Assembly (NCBI RefSeq): GCF_003268815.1
Contig: NZ_QLSV01000001.1
Location: forward strand, 124,001-188,000
From: Flavobacterium lacus
Lineage (GTDB): Bacteria; Bacteroidota; Bacteroidia; Flavobacteriales; Flavobacteriaceae
Reading direction: 5' to 3'
DNA length: 64,000 nt
The position numbers and the translations under genes are program-made. Position 1 is the first letter of the stretch, and each line of letters opens with the position of its first letter. Of this stretch, positions 9,513-17,578 are shown in pieces. The notes beneath the pieces were generated by a model. The model searched no databases. It was not told where the DNA came from and worked only from the letters and a program-made list of their open reading frames with translations.

Positions 9513-10508
9513 TCACAAAAAAATTCCCAACCCCGAACCCTCGCTCAAAACCACTTCCCCATTCACAATTTTTGAACCATTAAACAAATCATTCGCAATT
9601 AAATTAGCTCCATCCAAATCTAAATAATCAGCAAAAGAAGCTAATGCAATTCCAGCAGAAATACCAACTGTTGATTCTGTCATGCATCCAATCATAATTT
9701 TGAAATTCATTGCTTTTGCTTTTTGAATAATGTCTAAAGAAGGTGTCAATCCACCGCATTTCATCACTTTTATATTCAAGGTTTTGTAATGAGGTTGTAA
9801 CAATTCCAAATCATCAATACTTTGCAAATCTTCATCCGCCATCCAATTGGCATAACTAGTTTGCGATAAATTTCTGTAATTATCTGTACCTTTTGGCATC
9901 GGTTGTTCGAAATATAAGAATTTTGCAGAAAGCGGATCATTTTGAATGAATTCACATATTTCCAATGAAAAACTGCCATTGGAATCGATGCTGATTTTTT
10001 TTCCTGTAGCCAACAATTTATCCCGCAAGGAAGTAGACCACGAATTGACTTTTACTTTACAAAATTCCCAATCCGAATCAATGATTTTCTTGAGCTGAAC
10101 GGCTTCCTCATCCATGCTAATCGTAATGGAAGATGGAGGAAAATATGTTATTTTTATTTGATTAAGTTCAGCAAATGTTTTGTTTTCTAACTTTCCATAC
10201 AAATCCCAAAACGCACAATCTATTGCCGATTGTAAAAAAGGATGTAATAAAAAAGCTTGAAGTTTCTTGAAAAAATTAAATGGATGTTCAATCAGAAAAT
10301 TGCTGAAAATGGGCTGAATTCGTTCTAAATCATTCACAAAATCATCCAAATGAATGTGATAATAATCAATTTCGGTACATTCCCCAAAACCGGTTTTTCC
10401 ATTAAAATCGATTGAAATAATTAACGCTTTTCTGAAATGATAAACACCGTAAGCAATTTTGAAAGGTTCTTTCAGTTGGTGGTGCACTATTTTCCAATTT
10501 AATTGCAT
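9513..10508 (-). CDS. Dipeptide epimerase (L-Ala-D/L-Glu epimerase-like), enolase superfamily
   Basis: A 331-aa member of the muconate-lactonising/mandelate-racemase branch. Catalytic features can be read in order: the lysine pair KVKVN, metal ligands in DSNGSF, FEQPM and MADEDL, and the second-side lysine in LNIKVMKCGG. Relatives epimerise dipeptides from murein recycling, which fits an L-Ala-D/L-Glu role, but specificity is inferred. It lies downstream of the SRP RNA in the same direction with about 110 bp between. The C-terminus GSGLGIFL is normal. Confidence 0.85.
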   Translation of the reverse strand: MQLNWKIVHHQLKEPFKIAYGVYHFRKALIISIDFNGKTGFGECTEIDYYHIHLDDFVNDLERIQPIFSNFLIEHPFNFFKKLQAFLLHPFLQSAIDCAFWDLYGKLENKTFAELNQIKITYFPPSSITISMDEEAVQLKKIIDSDWEFCKVKVNSWSTSLRDKLLATGKKISIDSNGSFSLEICEFIQNDPLSAKFLYFEQPMPKGTDNYRNLSQTSYANWMADEDLQSIDDLELLQPHYKTLNIKVMKCGGLTPSLDIIQKAKAMNFKIMIGCMTESTVGISAGIALASFADYLDLDGANLIANDLFNGSKIVNGEVVLSEGSGLGIFL

Positions 10509-10619
10509 AGGATGTAATTAGGAAAATTTCTGAAAGTTTAAAGGAAAGAGTTGAACTGCACTCAAAAGAATCTGAAACAAGTTGGATACAAGAATCTGAA
10601 ACGAGTTCAGATTAAAAAT

Positions 10620-10714
10620 GGCAAGCGACCTACATCGCACCGCTACAACCACATACCTTTGCTGTGTTCCCACCCTGGAGGAGTTTGCAGGAGCTGGTCG
10701 TGTAGGACTTGCCA
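10620..10714 (-). ncRNA. ffs: Signal recognition particle RNA (small bacterial SRP RNA, 4.5S type)
   Basis: On the minus strand the RNA starts GGCAAGTCCTACACGACC and ends GGTCGCTTGCC. The ends pair over GGCAAG/CTTGCC and CCTACA/TGTAGG. The apical part carries the conserved SRP core with a GGAA tetraloop in GTGGGAACAC, flanked by CCAGG and AGCAAAGG, which binds the Ffh M-domain. About 95 nt, of the Alu-less type. A near-perfect promoter precedes it and a short T-run (ATTTTTAAT) follows. Two translated ORFs over this stretch are not genes. Confidence 0.93.
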
Positions 10715-10717
10715 CTG

Positions 10718-10747
10718 CAAATATACAATCTTTTTATATTTTTACAA
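10718..10747 (-). promoter_or_regulatory. Strong promoter of the SRP RNA
   Basis: Minus strand TTG (10747-10745), a 19-bp spacer and TATATTTG (10725-10718) match the Bacteroidota consensus exactly. The RNA starts about 4-5 nt downstream. Confidence 0.85.
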
Positions 10748-10771
10748 GGAAAATAGTTCGATTCAAATTGT

Positions 10772-10779
10772 TATATTTG
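10772..10779 (+). promoter_or_regulatory. -7 box TATATTTG of the glutaminyl cyclase gene
   Basis: TAnnTTTG match 22 bp before the ATG at 10802, divergent from the SRP RNA promoter. Confidence 0.55.
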
Positions 10780-10801
10780 TCAATATTATTCAGAAATTCA
10801 T

Positions 10802-11881
10802 ATGAAAAACTATAACTTATTCTCATTCATTTTATTAGCCATTCTTTTTGCAAGTTGTGAAGACTCAAAAAAAGATAAATCAGGTTTGTTTTTATTGAAT
10901 ACTACTCAATCAAAAGCACAATTTTCAACGGATGAAAAAGCTACTTTGACTATTTCAAACACCAAAAACAAAACAATAGACAGCATTGTTTATTTCGCTA
11001 ATGATAAAAAAGTGGGAACTGTTACCGGTGCAAAAAACGTCGAATTTACATTAACCGATGAAAAATTAGGTTACCAAAACCTAAAAGCGTTGGTTTATTA
11101 TGAAAATGACTATGCCGAAGCGACACACCGCATAGAACTAATTTCTGCAATTAAAGAACCCAAATTACTTAAATATACGTTAGTAAACACCTATCCACAC
11201 GACATCAAAGCCTACACGCAAGGACTGGAGTTTCACCGTGACACCTTGTACGAAGGAACCGGAAACGGAGCAGGAAATACTACCGGATTAAAAGGAATTT
11301 CAAGCTTACGCAAAACCAATTACAAAACCGGAGAAGTCTATAAAAAAGTAGAACATCCACAAGAAATCTTTGGAGAAGGCATAACCATTTTAAATAATAA
11401 AGTGTACCAATTAACTTGGCAAAATTTAATTGGTTTTATTTATGACGCAGATACTTTTAAAGAAATCAAACGTTTCAATTACTCCAAACGAATTCAAGGC
11501 TGGGGATTATGCAACGACGGAAAAATGCTATATCAATCAGATGGTACGGAGAAAATTTACTTCTTAAATCCGGAATCCCTTCAAATTGAAGGAAATATCA
11601 ACGTGTATTCCGGTGCCAATAAAATCAAATCGGTGAACGAATTAGAATGGATCGATGGAAAAATCTACGGAAACATATACCAAAAAGATGCGATTGCCAT
11701 CATTAATCCAAAAAACGGAGCAATAGAATCAGTAATTTATTTGGGTGATTTAAAAAAATTGGTTTCGCAACACCCGGATATTGATGTGTTAAACGGTATT
11801 GCTTATAACCCGAAAACCAAAACACTTTTTGTAACGGGTAAGAATTGGGATAAAATGTTTGAGATAAGGGTGGAGGAATAG
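10802..11881 (+). CDS. Glutaminyl-peptide cyclotransferase, lipoprotein
   Basis: A 359-aa lipoprotein (lipobox LFASC at the N-terminus). An N-terminal Ig-like beta domain of about 100 residues precedes a beta-propeller of the plant-type glutamine cyclotransferase family (PF05096). Typical stretches are TYPHDIKAYTQGLEFH, YEGTGNG, LTWQNLIGFIYD, YQSDGTEKIYFLNP, NELEWIDGKIYGNIY and the C-terminal LNGIAYNPKTKTLFVTGKNWD. The enzyme makes N-terminal pyroglutamate on exported proteins. That is relevant here because Bacteroidota signal peptidase often leaves N-terminal Gln (compare the ...AQ cleavage sites in this window). Its stop codon abuts the cassette repeat arm. Confidence 0.9.
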   Translation: MKNYNLFSFILLAILFASCEDSKKDKSGLFLLNTTQSKAQFSTDEKATLTISNTKNKTIDSIVYFANDKKVGTVTGAKNVEFTLTDEKLGYQNLKALVYYENDYAEATHRIELISAIKEPKLLKYTLVNTYPHDIKAYTQGLEFHRDTLYEGTGNGAGNTTGLKGISSLRKTNYKTGEVYKKVEHPQEIFGEGITILNNKVYQLTWQNLIGFIYDADTFKEIKRFNYSKRIQGWGLCNDGKMLYQSDGTEKIYFLNPESLQIEGNINVYSGANKIKSVNELEWIDGKIYGNIYQKDAIAIINPKNGAIESVIYLGDLKKLVSQHPDIDVLNGIAYNPKTKTLFVTGKNWDKMFEIRVEE

Positions 11882-11882
11882 A

Positions 11883-11926
11883 TTTCGGTTGTCGGTTTTC
11901 CGTTCTCAGTTGTCTGAAAAAACCGA
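11883..11926. repeat. Left arm of the cassette (GTTGTCGG words)
   Basis: Begins directly after the upstream stop codon. GTTGTCGGTTTTCCGT at 11889-11904 is matched in inverted orientation by ACGAAAAACCGACAAC at 13284-13299. CAGTTGTC also occurs in both arms. Confidence 0.65.
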
Positions 11927-11944
11927 TTGACAAAATTTTCAATC

Positions 11945-11976
11945 TTTGTAAAAAAAAGAATTTTGTTTTACCTTTG
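11945..11976 (+). promoter_or_regulatory. Promoter of the kinase-like gene
   Basis: TTTG at 11945-11948 and TACCTTTG at 11969-11976 with a 20-bp spacer, ending 10 bp before the ATG. This fits the -33/-7 consensus and implies a very short leader. Confidence 0.65.
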
Positions 11977-11986
11977 TTAAAATTCC

Positions 11987-12610
11987 ATGAAACATGAACT
12001 ACAGAATATCATTTCAGGAAAGAGCCAAGTTAGGCATGGAGATGCTATCCAAAAGATTGCCAATTACCTTAGAAGAAGCAAGGGATCAGGTAGCAAGACT
12101 AAAGAAAAAAAGCAAATCAAAAGTCAAGAAACAGCGACTATAAGTCGGTTTTGTGATGAAAACAATTTTTGGTTTAATGAAATTGATATAACTTCTTTTG
12201 TATCAAGCGGTGCAGAACAGAAAGTTTACCTTCAAGATGAATTTCAGGTTTTTAAGTTAAACGACTCTATTTATTATGAAACATGGGAAGATTATTTTTC
12301 TAACTTATTATTGAATAATTATTTCTTTCCAGATACTGCCTACAAACTAATTGGGTTTTACGAATCTGAATCAGTATTGTACGCAGTCGTACAACAGCCA
12401 TTTATAAAGTTTGATCAGGTGACTTCTTTAGAAAATGTCAAAAGTTTCTTAGAAGCAAATGGGTTTAAAAACAAAAAAAACAATGATTATTATCATCCTG
12501 AATGGGGCATCATTTTAGAAGATTTACATGATGAAAATGTCTTGACTTATGAAGGAAATCTCTATTTTATTGATACTGTTTTTTATTTAACTGAAGAGTT
12601 TTATAAATAA
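11987..12610 (+). CDS. Kinase-like protein of the polyvalent-protein kinase family
   Basis: A 207-aa protein. After a basic N-terminus it shows degenerate kinase elements in order: SSGAEQKVY as a glycine-rich loop, FQVFKLND with a candidate ATP-anchoring lysine, YAVVQQPFI as the hinge, DLHDENVL as the catalytic loop and LYFIDTV as the metal-binding Asp strand. This layout matches the putative kinase domain found in phage and plasmid polyvalent proteins and in stand-alone Bacteroidota genes, as I recall it. Substrate unknown. It has its own promoter and sits with the next gene inside an inverted-repeat cassette. Confidence 0.68.
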   Translation: MKHELQNIISGKSQVRHGDAIQKIANYLRRSKGSGSKTKEKKQIKSQETATISRFCDENNFWFNEIDITSFVSSGAEQKVYLQDEFQVFKLNDSIYYETWEDYFSNLLLNNYFFPDTAYKLIGFYESESVLYAVVQQPFIKFDQVTSLENVKSFLEANGFKNKKNNDYYHPEWGIILEDLHDENVLTYEGNLYFIDTVFYLTEEFYK

Positions 12611-12645
12611 ATCAGATTACCTTTTTAGTATCCAATAAATTTGAA

Positions 12646-13215
12646 CTATTTCTTTTTTAAACCCTTTTGAATTTCATCATACATGTTTTTCATTCTTATT
12701 TCAGTAGTCTCTCTTTCATTACCACAAAAATAAAAAAGGCCATTGCTTTTTCTTCTATCTAAATATTGGAGAGCTTGTTCAAATTCATGTTCTTCAATTG
12801 CAATTGCTGCAAGTGACATTAGACTGTCATTAATCGTAAATTTCCATTTGTTATTTTCTAAATTCAAAATACTAAGAAACATTTCTTTCGCTGCTTTTTT
12901 ATTGTCTAGTTGATATTCAAAATGAGCTTTCTCATAGAGAGCAAGCACATAATAATCTGAATAAGGATAATTAGTTATTAAATCATTAAAATAAACCAAT
13001 GCCTGTGAAACAATAAAATTATATGTTTCTTGTGTTACTTTTTTCCGCTCAAGATTAGTTGAATTTAAATTTTCAAAGAAATAATAATCTTCATGTAAAA
13101 GAGCTATAATAGCCTGACCCTTTTCGTAAAGAATTTTATCTTCCATTGACTTACTTTCTTGTCCGAAGAAAAGATTTGTAATTAGTAGAAATAATAAAAC
13201 TGTTAGTTTATGCAC
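12646..13215 (-). CDS. Secreted TPR-like hypothetical protein
   Basis: A 189-aa protein with a signal peptide ending in FFGQ, so exported. The body is alpha-helical, with TPR-like units (ALYEKAHFEYQLDNKKAAKEMFLSI and AIAIEEHEFEQALQYLDRR) as in YbgF/tetratricopeptide proteins. It is convergent with the kinase-like gene, with 35 bp between their stops. Both lie between inverted GTTGTCGG arms. Function unknown. Confidence 0.6.
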   Translation of the reverse strand: MHKLTVLLFLLITNLFFGQESKSMEDKILYEKGQAIIALLHEDYYFFENLNSTNLERKKVTQETYNFIVSQALVYFNDLITNYPYSDYYVLALYEKAHFEYQLDNKKAAKEMFLSILNLENNKWKFTINDSLMSLAAIAIEEHEFEQALQYLDRRKSNGLFYFCGNERETTEIRMKNMYDEIQKGLKKK

Positions 13216-13282
13216 GTCTTAATTTTTAATATCAATAATAGAACTAATTTATTGAAAAAATATTGCAATCCTAATTCTAAGT

Positions 13283-13315
13283 GACGAAAAACCGACAACT
13301 GTCAACAGACAACAG
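13283..13315. repeat. Right arm of the cassette (inverted GTTGTCGG words)
   Basis: ACGAAAAACCGACAACTGTC is the inverted counterpart of the left arm. It ends 3 bp before the mvaB stop codon, so the arms bound the two accessory genes exactly between glutaminyl cyclase and mvaB. Confidence 0.65.
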
Positions 13316-13318
13316 CTC

Positions 13319-14182
13319 CTAATGAAACTCCCCAAACACCTTTGTCGCTTCATTATAAGCACTTTCAAAACTCATCGGGCTGGTGTTGGTATTTTCTTTT
13401 TGGGTAGTAAAATAAGATAGTAATTTCTCCGTAGGCATATTTCCGGTGAGGTCGTCTTTCGCCATGGGGCAACCACCAAAACCTTGAATGGCACCATCAA
13501 ATCGGCGGCAACCGGCTTTGTAGGCAGCATCCACTTTTTCAAACCATTTATCGGGTGTGGTGTGCAAATGAGCTCCAAACTCAATTTCGGGATATTTTGT
13601 GATGAGATTGGAGAATAAATAATCTATAACTTCGGGGGTTGAGCTGCCAACTGTGTCGGAAAGTGATAAAATTTTCACGCCCATTCCTGCCATTTTTTCT
13701 GTCCACTCGCCTACTATCTCCACGTTCCACGGATCGCCGTACGGATTTCCGAAACCCATTGATAAATAAGCCACGACTTCTTTGTTAGATTTGTCGGCTA
13801 TTTCTAAAATTTCATTTAAGGTTACAATTGATTCCGCAATCGTTTTGTGTGTATTTCGCATCTGAAAATTCTCTGAAATCGAAAACGGAAAACCTAAATA
13901 CTGAATTTCTTTGTGCACCGCTGCCAGTTCTGCCCCTTTTGTATTGGCAATAATAGCCAACAATTTACTTCGGGTTTGCGACAAATCTAATCGAGCCAAA
14001 ACCTCAGCTGTATCAACCATTTGCGGAATAGCTTTTGGTGAAACAAAACTCCCAAAGTCCAATGTATCAAAGCCAACTCGCAAAAGTGATTGCAAATAGG
14101 TGACCTTTCTTTCCGTAGGAATAAACGTTTTAATGCCTTGCATGGCATCGCGTGGACATTCAATTATTTTTACTGGTTGCAT
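13319..14182 (-). CDS. mvaB: Hydroxymethylglutaryl-CoA lyase
   Basis: A 287-aa TIM-barrel lyase that cleaves HMG-CoA to acetoacetate and acetyl-CoA in leucine degradation. Key elements are ECPRDAMQG at the N-terminus (catalytic Arg and metal Asp), FGAHLHTTPDKW with the HxH metal ligands, and GFGGCPMAKDD with the conserved catalytic-loop cysteine. No other leucine-degradation gene lies beside it. A TATATTTG -7 box is 8 bp upstream of the ATG. Confidence 0.93.
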   Translation of the reverse strand: MQPVKIIECPRDAMQGIKTFIPTERKVTYLQSLLRVGFDTLDFGSFVSPKAIPQMVDTAEVLARLDLSQTRSKLLAIIANTKGAELAAVHKEIQYLGFPFSISENFQMRNTHKTIAESIVTLNEILEIADKSNKEVVAYLSMGFGNPYGDPWNVEIVGEWTEKMAGMGVKILSLSDTVGSSTPEVIDYLFSNLITKYPEIEFGAHLHTTPDKWFEKVDAAYKAGCRRFDGAIQGFGGCPMAKDDLTGNMPTEKLLSYFTTQKENTNTSPMSFESAYNEATKVFGEFH

Positions 14183-14189
14183 AGGTGTT

Positions 14190-14197
14190 CAAATATA
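14190..14197 (-). promoter_or_regulatory. -7 box TATATTTG of mvaB
   Basis: Minus-strand TAnnTTTG match 8 bp before the start codon, which implies a nearly leaderless mRNA. Confidence 0.55.
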
Positions 14198-14220
14198 GGG
14201 AAGTATTTTGGAATTTGAAA

Positions 14221-14410
14221 AGGGTTTAAAAGTTTAAAGGGTTAAAAGTTTAAGAGGGAACACGGATTTGGAAAATTAGGAAAATTGATAAAATGCTTTA
14301 AAGGGTTAAAAGTTTTAGAGGGAACACGGATTTGCAAAATTAGGAAAATTGATAAAATGGTTTAGAGGGTTAAAAGTTTAAGAGGGAACACGGATGTGGA
14401 AAATTGAAGG
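14221..14410. repeat. Tandem repeat, 64-bp period, about three copies
   Basis: The word GGGTTAAAAG recurs at 14239, 14303 and 14367, exactly 64 bp apart, each time followed by GTTT(A/T)AGAGGGAACACGG. The third copy decays after about 45 bp and a short partial unit precedes the first. There are no spacers and no ORF. It lies between mvaB and the hemN promoter. Confidence 0.92.
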
Positions 14411-14440
14411 AATTGTAAAAAATGTGGCAAAAGAAAGCGT

Positions 14441-14454
14441 ATGACAATTATCAT
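14441..14454. promoter_or_regulatory. Crp/Fnr-type operator ATGA-N6-TCAT upstream of hemN
   Basis: Perfect palindromic half sites, ATGACAATTATCAT. The centre (14447.5) is 36.5 bp from the last G of the -7 box at 14477-14484, which puts it near -42 relative to the predicted start. The same geometry is found upstream of ccoS and ccoI. Confidence 0.78.
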
Positions 14455-14476
14455 TTTATTCTTCATCCAATCCGCT

Positions 14477-14484
14477 TACTTTTG
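14477..14484 (+). promoter_or_regulatory. -7 box TACTTTTG of hemN
   Basis: TAnnTTTG match. The region 19-20 bp upstream has no TTG, as expected for an activator-dependent promoter. Confidence 0.65.
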
Positions 14485-14570
14485 AACTATATTTTACTTC
14501 GATAGTGAGAAGTTAAGAGGAAAATGTTCTCATTCATTCTTGACTTTTTACTGTTTAAAAACGATAAAAG

Positions 14571-15929
14571 ATGTCATTGATTCAAAAATATAATGTTCCG
14601 GGACCTCGTTACACCAGTTACCCCACCGTTCCTTATTGGGATGAGGATGGTTTTTCGGTAGCCGACTGGAAAGAAACCCTTAAAAAGTCATTTTTGCAGA
14701 GCAATACTGCAGAAGGGATAAGTTTATATATTCATTTACCGTTTTGCGAAAGTTTATGTACGTTTTGTGGATGCAATAAACGCATCACCAAACGCCACGA
14801 TGTAGAAAATCCGTATATAGAAGCCGTTTTAAAAGAATGGCAATTGTATTGCGAATTATTACCCAAAAAACCAATCATCAGAGAAATTCACTTGGGTGGT
14901 GGCACCCCGACCTTCTTTTCGCCAGAAAATTTAGAACGATTGATAAACGGTTTATTTGAAAATGCAACTAAACACCCGAATCACGAATTTAGTTTTGAAG
15001 GTCATCCCAACAATACTACACGAACACATCTTCAAAAATTATTTGATTTAGGCTTTCGCAGAGTGAGTTTTGGCGTTCAAGATTATTCTGAAACCGTGCA
15101 AAAAGCCATTCATCGCATTCAATCGTTTCATAATGTGGCAAAAGTGACTTTTTGGGCGAGAGAAATTGGTTATACTTCAGTTGGTCATGATTTGATTTTC
15201 GGATTACCGTTTCAAACTGTTGAAGATGTGATTGATACGATCGACAAAACCAATTCACTACAACCCGACCGATTGGCATTTTACAGTTATGCTCACGTTC
15301 CGTGGATTAAAGGAAATGGACAACGTGGTTTTAAAGATGACGATTTGCCAAAAGATGAAGAAAAAAGGATGTTATATGAATTAGGTAAAAAACGCCTTTC
15401 TGAAAATGGCTATCACGAAATCGGAATGGACCATTTTGCATTGGAAACAGACAGTTTATATCATTCGTTTCAAGAACGAAAACTGCATCGCAATTTCATG
15501 GGTTATACGTCATCTAAAACACAAGTAATGATTGGATTAGGCTTATCATCCATTAGCGATAGTTGGTACAGTTTTGCTCAAAACGTAAAAACATTGGAAG
15601 AGTATTATGTTTGTTTAGCAGAAAATGAATTACCGGTTTTTAGAGGTCATCTTTTAACCGATGAAGATTTAATTATTCGTAAACATATTTTGAATATTAT
15701 GTGTCAATTGCATACTTCTTGGCATGAATATGGTTTCTATTTTTCTGAAATTAATCAAGTATTGGAGCGACTACATGAAATGGAAGAAGACGGATTAGTC
15801 ATCATCACCAATCATTCGCTCACTGTAACAGAAAAAGGAAAACCCTACATTCGCAACATTTGCATGGCTTTTGATTTACGGATGAACCGAAACAAGCCTG
15901 AAACAAAGTTGTTTTCGATGACGGTTTAG
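14571..15929 (+). CDS. hemN: Oxygen-independent coproporphyrinogen III dehydrogenase
   Basis: A 452-aa radical-SAM enzyme that converts coproporphyrinogen III to protoporphyrinogen IX without oxygen, giving heme under low oxygen. The cluster motif C59-x3-C63-x2-C66-x-C68 (FCESLCTFCGC) is the true HemN pattern, followed by LGGGTPTF and the HemN C-terminal domain. Start PGPRYTSYPTVPYW is as in the family. The upstream Fnr-type operator fits low-oxygen induction together with the cbb3 oxidase. It ends at a strong hairpin. Confidence 0.95.
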   Translation: MSLIQKYNVPGPRYTSYPTVPYWDEDGFSVADWKETLKKSFLQSNTAEGISLYIHLPFCESLCTFCGCNKRITKRHDVENPYIEAVLKEWQLYCELLPKKPIIREIHLGGGTPTFFSPENLERLINGLFENATKHPNHEFSFEGHPNNTTRTHLQKLFDLGFRRVSFGVQDYSETVQKAIHRIQSFHNVAKVTFWAREIGYTSVGHDLIFGLPFQTVEDVIDTIDKTNSLQPDRLAFYSYAHVPWIKGNGQRGFKDDDLPKDEEKRMLYELGKKRLSENGYHEIGMDHFALETDSLYHSFQERKLHRNFMGYTSSKTQVMIGLGLSSISDSWYSFAQNVKTLEEYYVCLAENELPVFRGHLLTDEDLIIRKHILNIMCQLHTSWHEYGFYFSEINQVLERLHEMEEDGLVIITNHSLTVTEKGKPYIRNICMAFDLRMNRNKPETKLFSMTV

Positions 15930-15953
15930 AACTATTTAATAGATTATACAATT

Positions 15954-15985
15954 AAAAAGCCCAATTTTTTTCGGGCTTTACTTTT
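15954..15985 (+). terminator. Terminator of hemN
   Basis: Stem AAAGCCC/GGGCTTT with a T-rich loop and a following T-rich tract, between two convergent genes. Confidence 0.8.
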
Positions 15986-15997
15986 GTTTGCTTATTT

Positions 15998-16072
15998 TGA
16001 ATTTACACTTCTTGCAATGCTTTTTTAAATGACTTAATCAGCTCATTTTCAATTCCATAAGGCGCTTTTTCA
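15998..16072. repeat. 75-bp direct repeat, copy A (EF-G 3' end duplicate)
   Basis: Aligns without gaps to 20882-20956 with 65 of 75 positions identical, including a 17-bp perfect core over the stop codon. It covers the last codons of two unrelated genes that both end in NELIKSFKK(A/E)LQEV. Confidence 0.88.
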
Positions 16073-17451
16073 AGGGTGAAAATTCTTTTTTTTAAAAATT
16101 TAATTATTTTGATCGATTTGGATTTTCCATTACTATTCAATTTTGCAATATAAGTACCCGCAGACAAGTGACTAATATCCAATGAGAAATTTTCATCATT
16201 TACTTGTTTTGACACTACTTCTTGCCCCACTAAATTATAAAGCGATAGACTTTCGATTGTTTCATTTAAATTAAAATAAACAAAATCTTTTGCTGGATTG
16301 GGATAAAAGTTTACTTCTTGATTTGAAGCTATTTCAGAAGTACTTAATGTTGTAGATGTATTCCAATAGACATTTGTTTTATCTACAAATCCTTGTATAA
16401 TAATATCTTTTAGTCCATCTCCATTAAAATCATCTATTATACAATCGGCAATATATTCACCACCCAAAATTTGGGTTTGGACAAATGTATTATTCCCGTC
16501 ATTTCTATAAAGAATATTGAAAATGTTCGGCAAACCACCAGCTTGACTACCCACTATTAGTAAGTCTTGGTCTCCATCGTTATCCAAATCAGCAAAGGCA
16601 TTTTTCCCTGCAAAAGTTTGTTGAATAGTAGTAGCAATTTGTGTAAAAACTCCTGTTCCATTATTGATATATAATAAGTTTTGTGTATTACCATTGATAA
16701 GTAAATCTAAATCTCCATCATTATCGGTATCAGCCACTTCAATACCTGCAGCAGAAATTGCTGGGAATGTTGTATTTGTGTTTAAAGTATATACACCAGA
16801 ACCATTATTTTGATATAATTTAATGGTATTTGAACCAGAAATAATAACATCTTGGTCTCCATCGTTATCTATATCAATAATTTGTGCAATTCCATCTACT
16901 GGAGTAAAAACGGAGTTTCCTTGTGCCGTGAAAACTGCGTTTCCATTATTAAGATAAATTCCTGCAACAGTAGAAGTAGTAATAACCAAGTCTTGGTCAC
17001 CATCATTATCCACGTCTGCAATTGCAGCTCCTTTAATAAATACAGGTAAATTATTAGGTACTAGAGTAAAATTACCCGTGCCATCATTTCTATAAATATT
17101 TGCAAATTTTTGAGCAAGTTGATCCTGTCCAGAGAAAAACAAATCTAAATCTCCATCACCATCTAAGTCTTTAAAGAATGCTTGACTATTACCTGAACGA
17201 GGAAAATTGTGAGTTACTTCGGTAAAATTTCCAGCACCATCATTTTTATAAAGTCTAGTCCATATTTGGGGAGTTATTCCAGTCATGAACAAGTCTAAAT
17301 CGCCATCTCCATCTATATCACCGCTTGCAAATGTCCCGCCATATGCCTCCATTAAGTTAGGTTGCGGATTTGCTAAGGTGAAATCTAAGGTTTGTGTGTA
17401 CCCAACGGAACAAATTAAAAAAACGATTTTTAGTAGTAGGATTTTTTTCAT
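16003..17451 (-). CDS. Secreted FG-GAP/VCBS beta-propeller protein, T9SS sorting domain with an EF-G-derived tail
   Basis: A 482-aa exported protein (signal peptide ending YTQ). Seven calcium-binding motifs such as DIDGDGDLDLF mark FG-GAP/VCBS propeller blades. A type A T9SS C-terminal domain follows (FYPNPAKDFVYF to GTYIAKLNSNGKSKSIKIIK). Such domains normally end right after KIIK. Here about 29 extra residues follow, and the last 20 nearly copy the C-terminus of the EF-G paralogue 4.9 kb away. The tail may affect sorting. Ligand unknown. Confidence 0.85.
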   Translation of the reverse strand: MKKILLLKIVFLICSVGYTQTLDFTLANPQPNLMEAYGGTFASGDIDGDGDLDLFMTGITPQIWTRLYKNDGAGNFTEVTHNFPRSGNSQAFFKDLDGDGDLDLFFSGQDQLAQKFANIYRNDGTGNFTLVPNNLPVFIKGAAIADVDNDGDQDLVITTSTVAGIYLNNGNAVFTAQGNSVFTPVDGIAQIIDIDNDGDQDVIISGSNTIKLYQNNGSGVYTLNTNTTFPAISAAGIEVADTDNDGDLDLLINGNTQNLLYINNGTGVFTQIATTIQQTFAGKNAFADLDNDGDQDLLIVGSQAGGLPNIFNILYRNDGNNTFVQTQILGGEYIADCIIDDFNGDGLKDIIIQGFVDKTNVYWNTSTTLSTSEIASNQEVNFYPNPAKDFVYFNLNETIESLSLYNLVGQEVVSKQVNDENFSLDISHLSAGTYIAKLNSNGKSKSIKIIKFLKKRIFTLEKAPYGIENELIKSFKKALQEV

Positions 17452-17578
17452 AGCTCAAAATTTTTTAATTAGTATTTACTGATGTCAAATATCTATATAT
17501 AAAGTACAAATCACTTCACGTGTAGTTGTGAAAAATCTTTCTTTAATCAATATGACACTAAAATTGAAAAAAATAAAG

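Noticed and set aside
10518..10815. Three overlapping ORFs on both strands
   Set aside because: They lie over the SRP RNA and its promoter, have no family pattern and no initiation signals.
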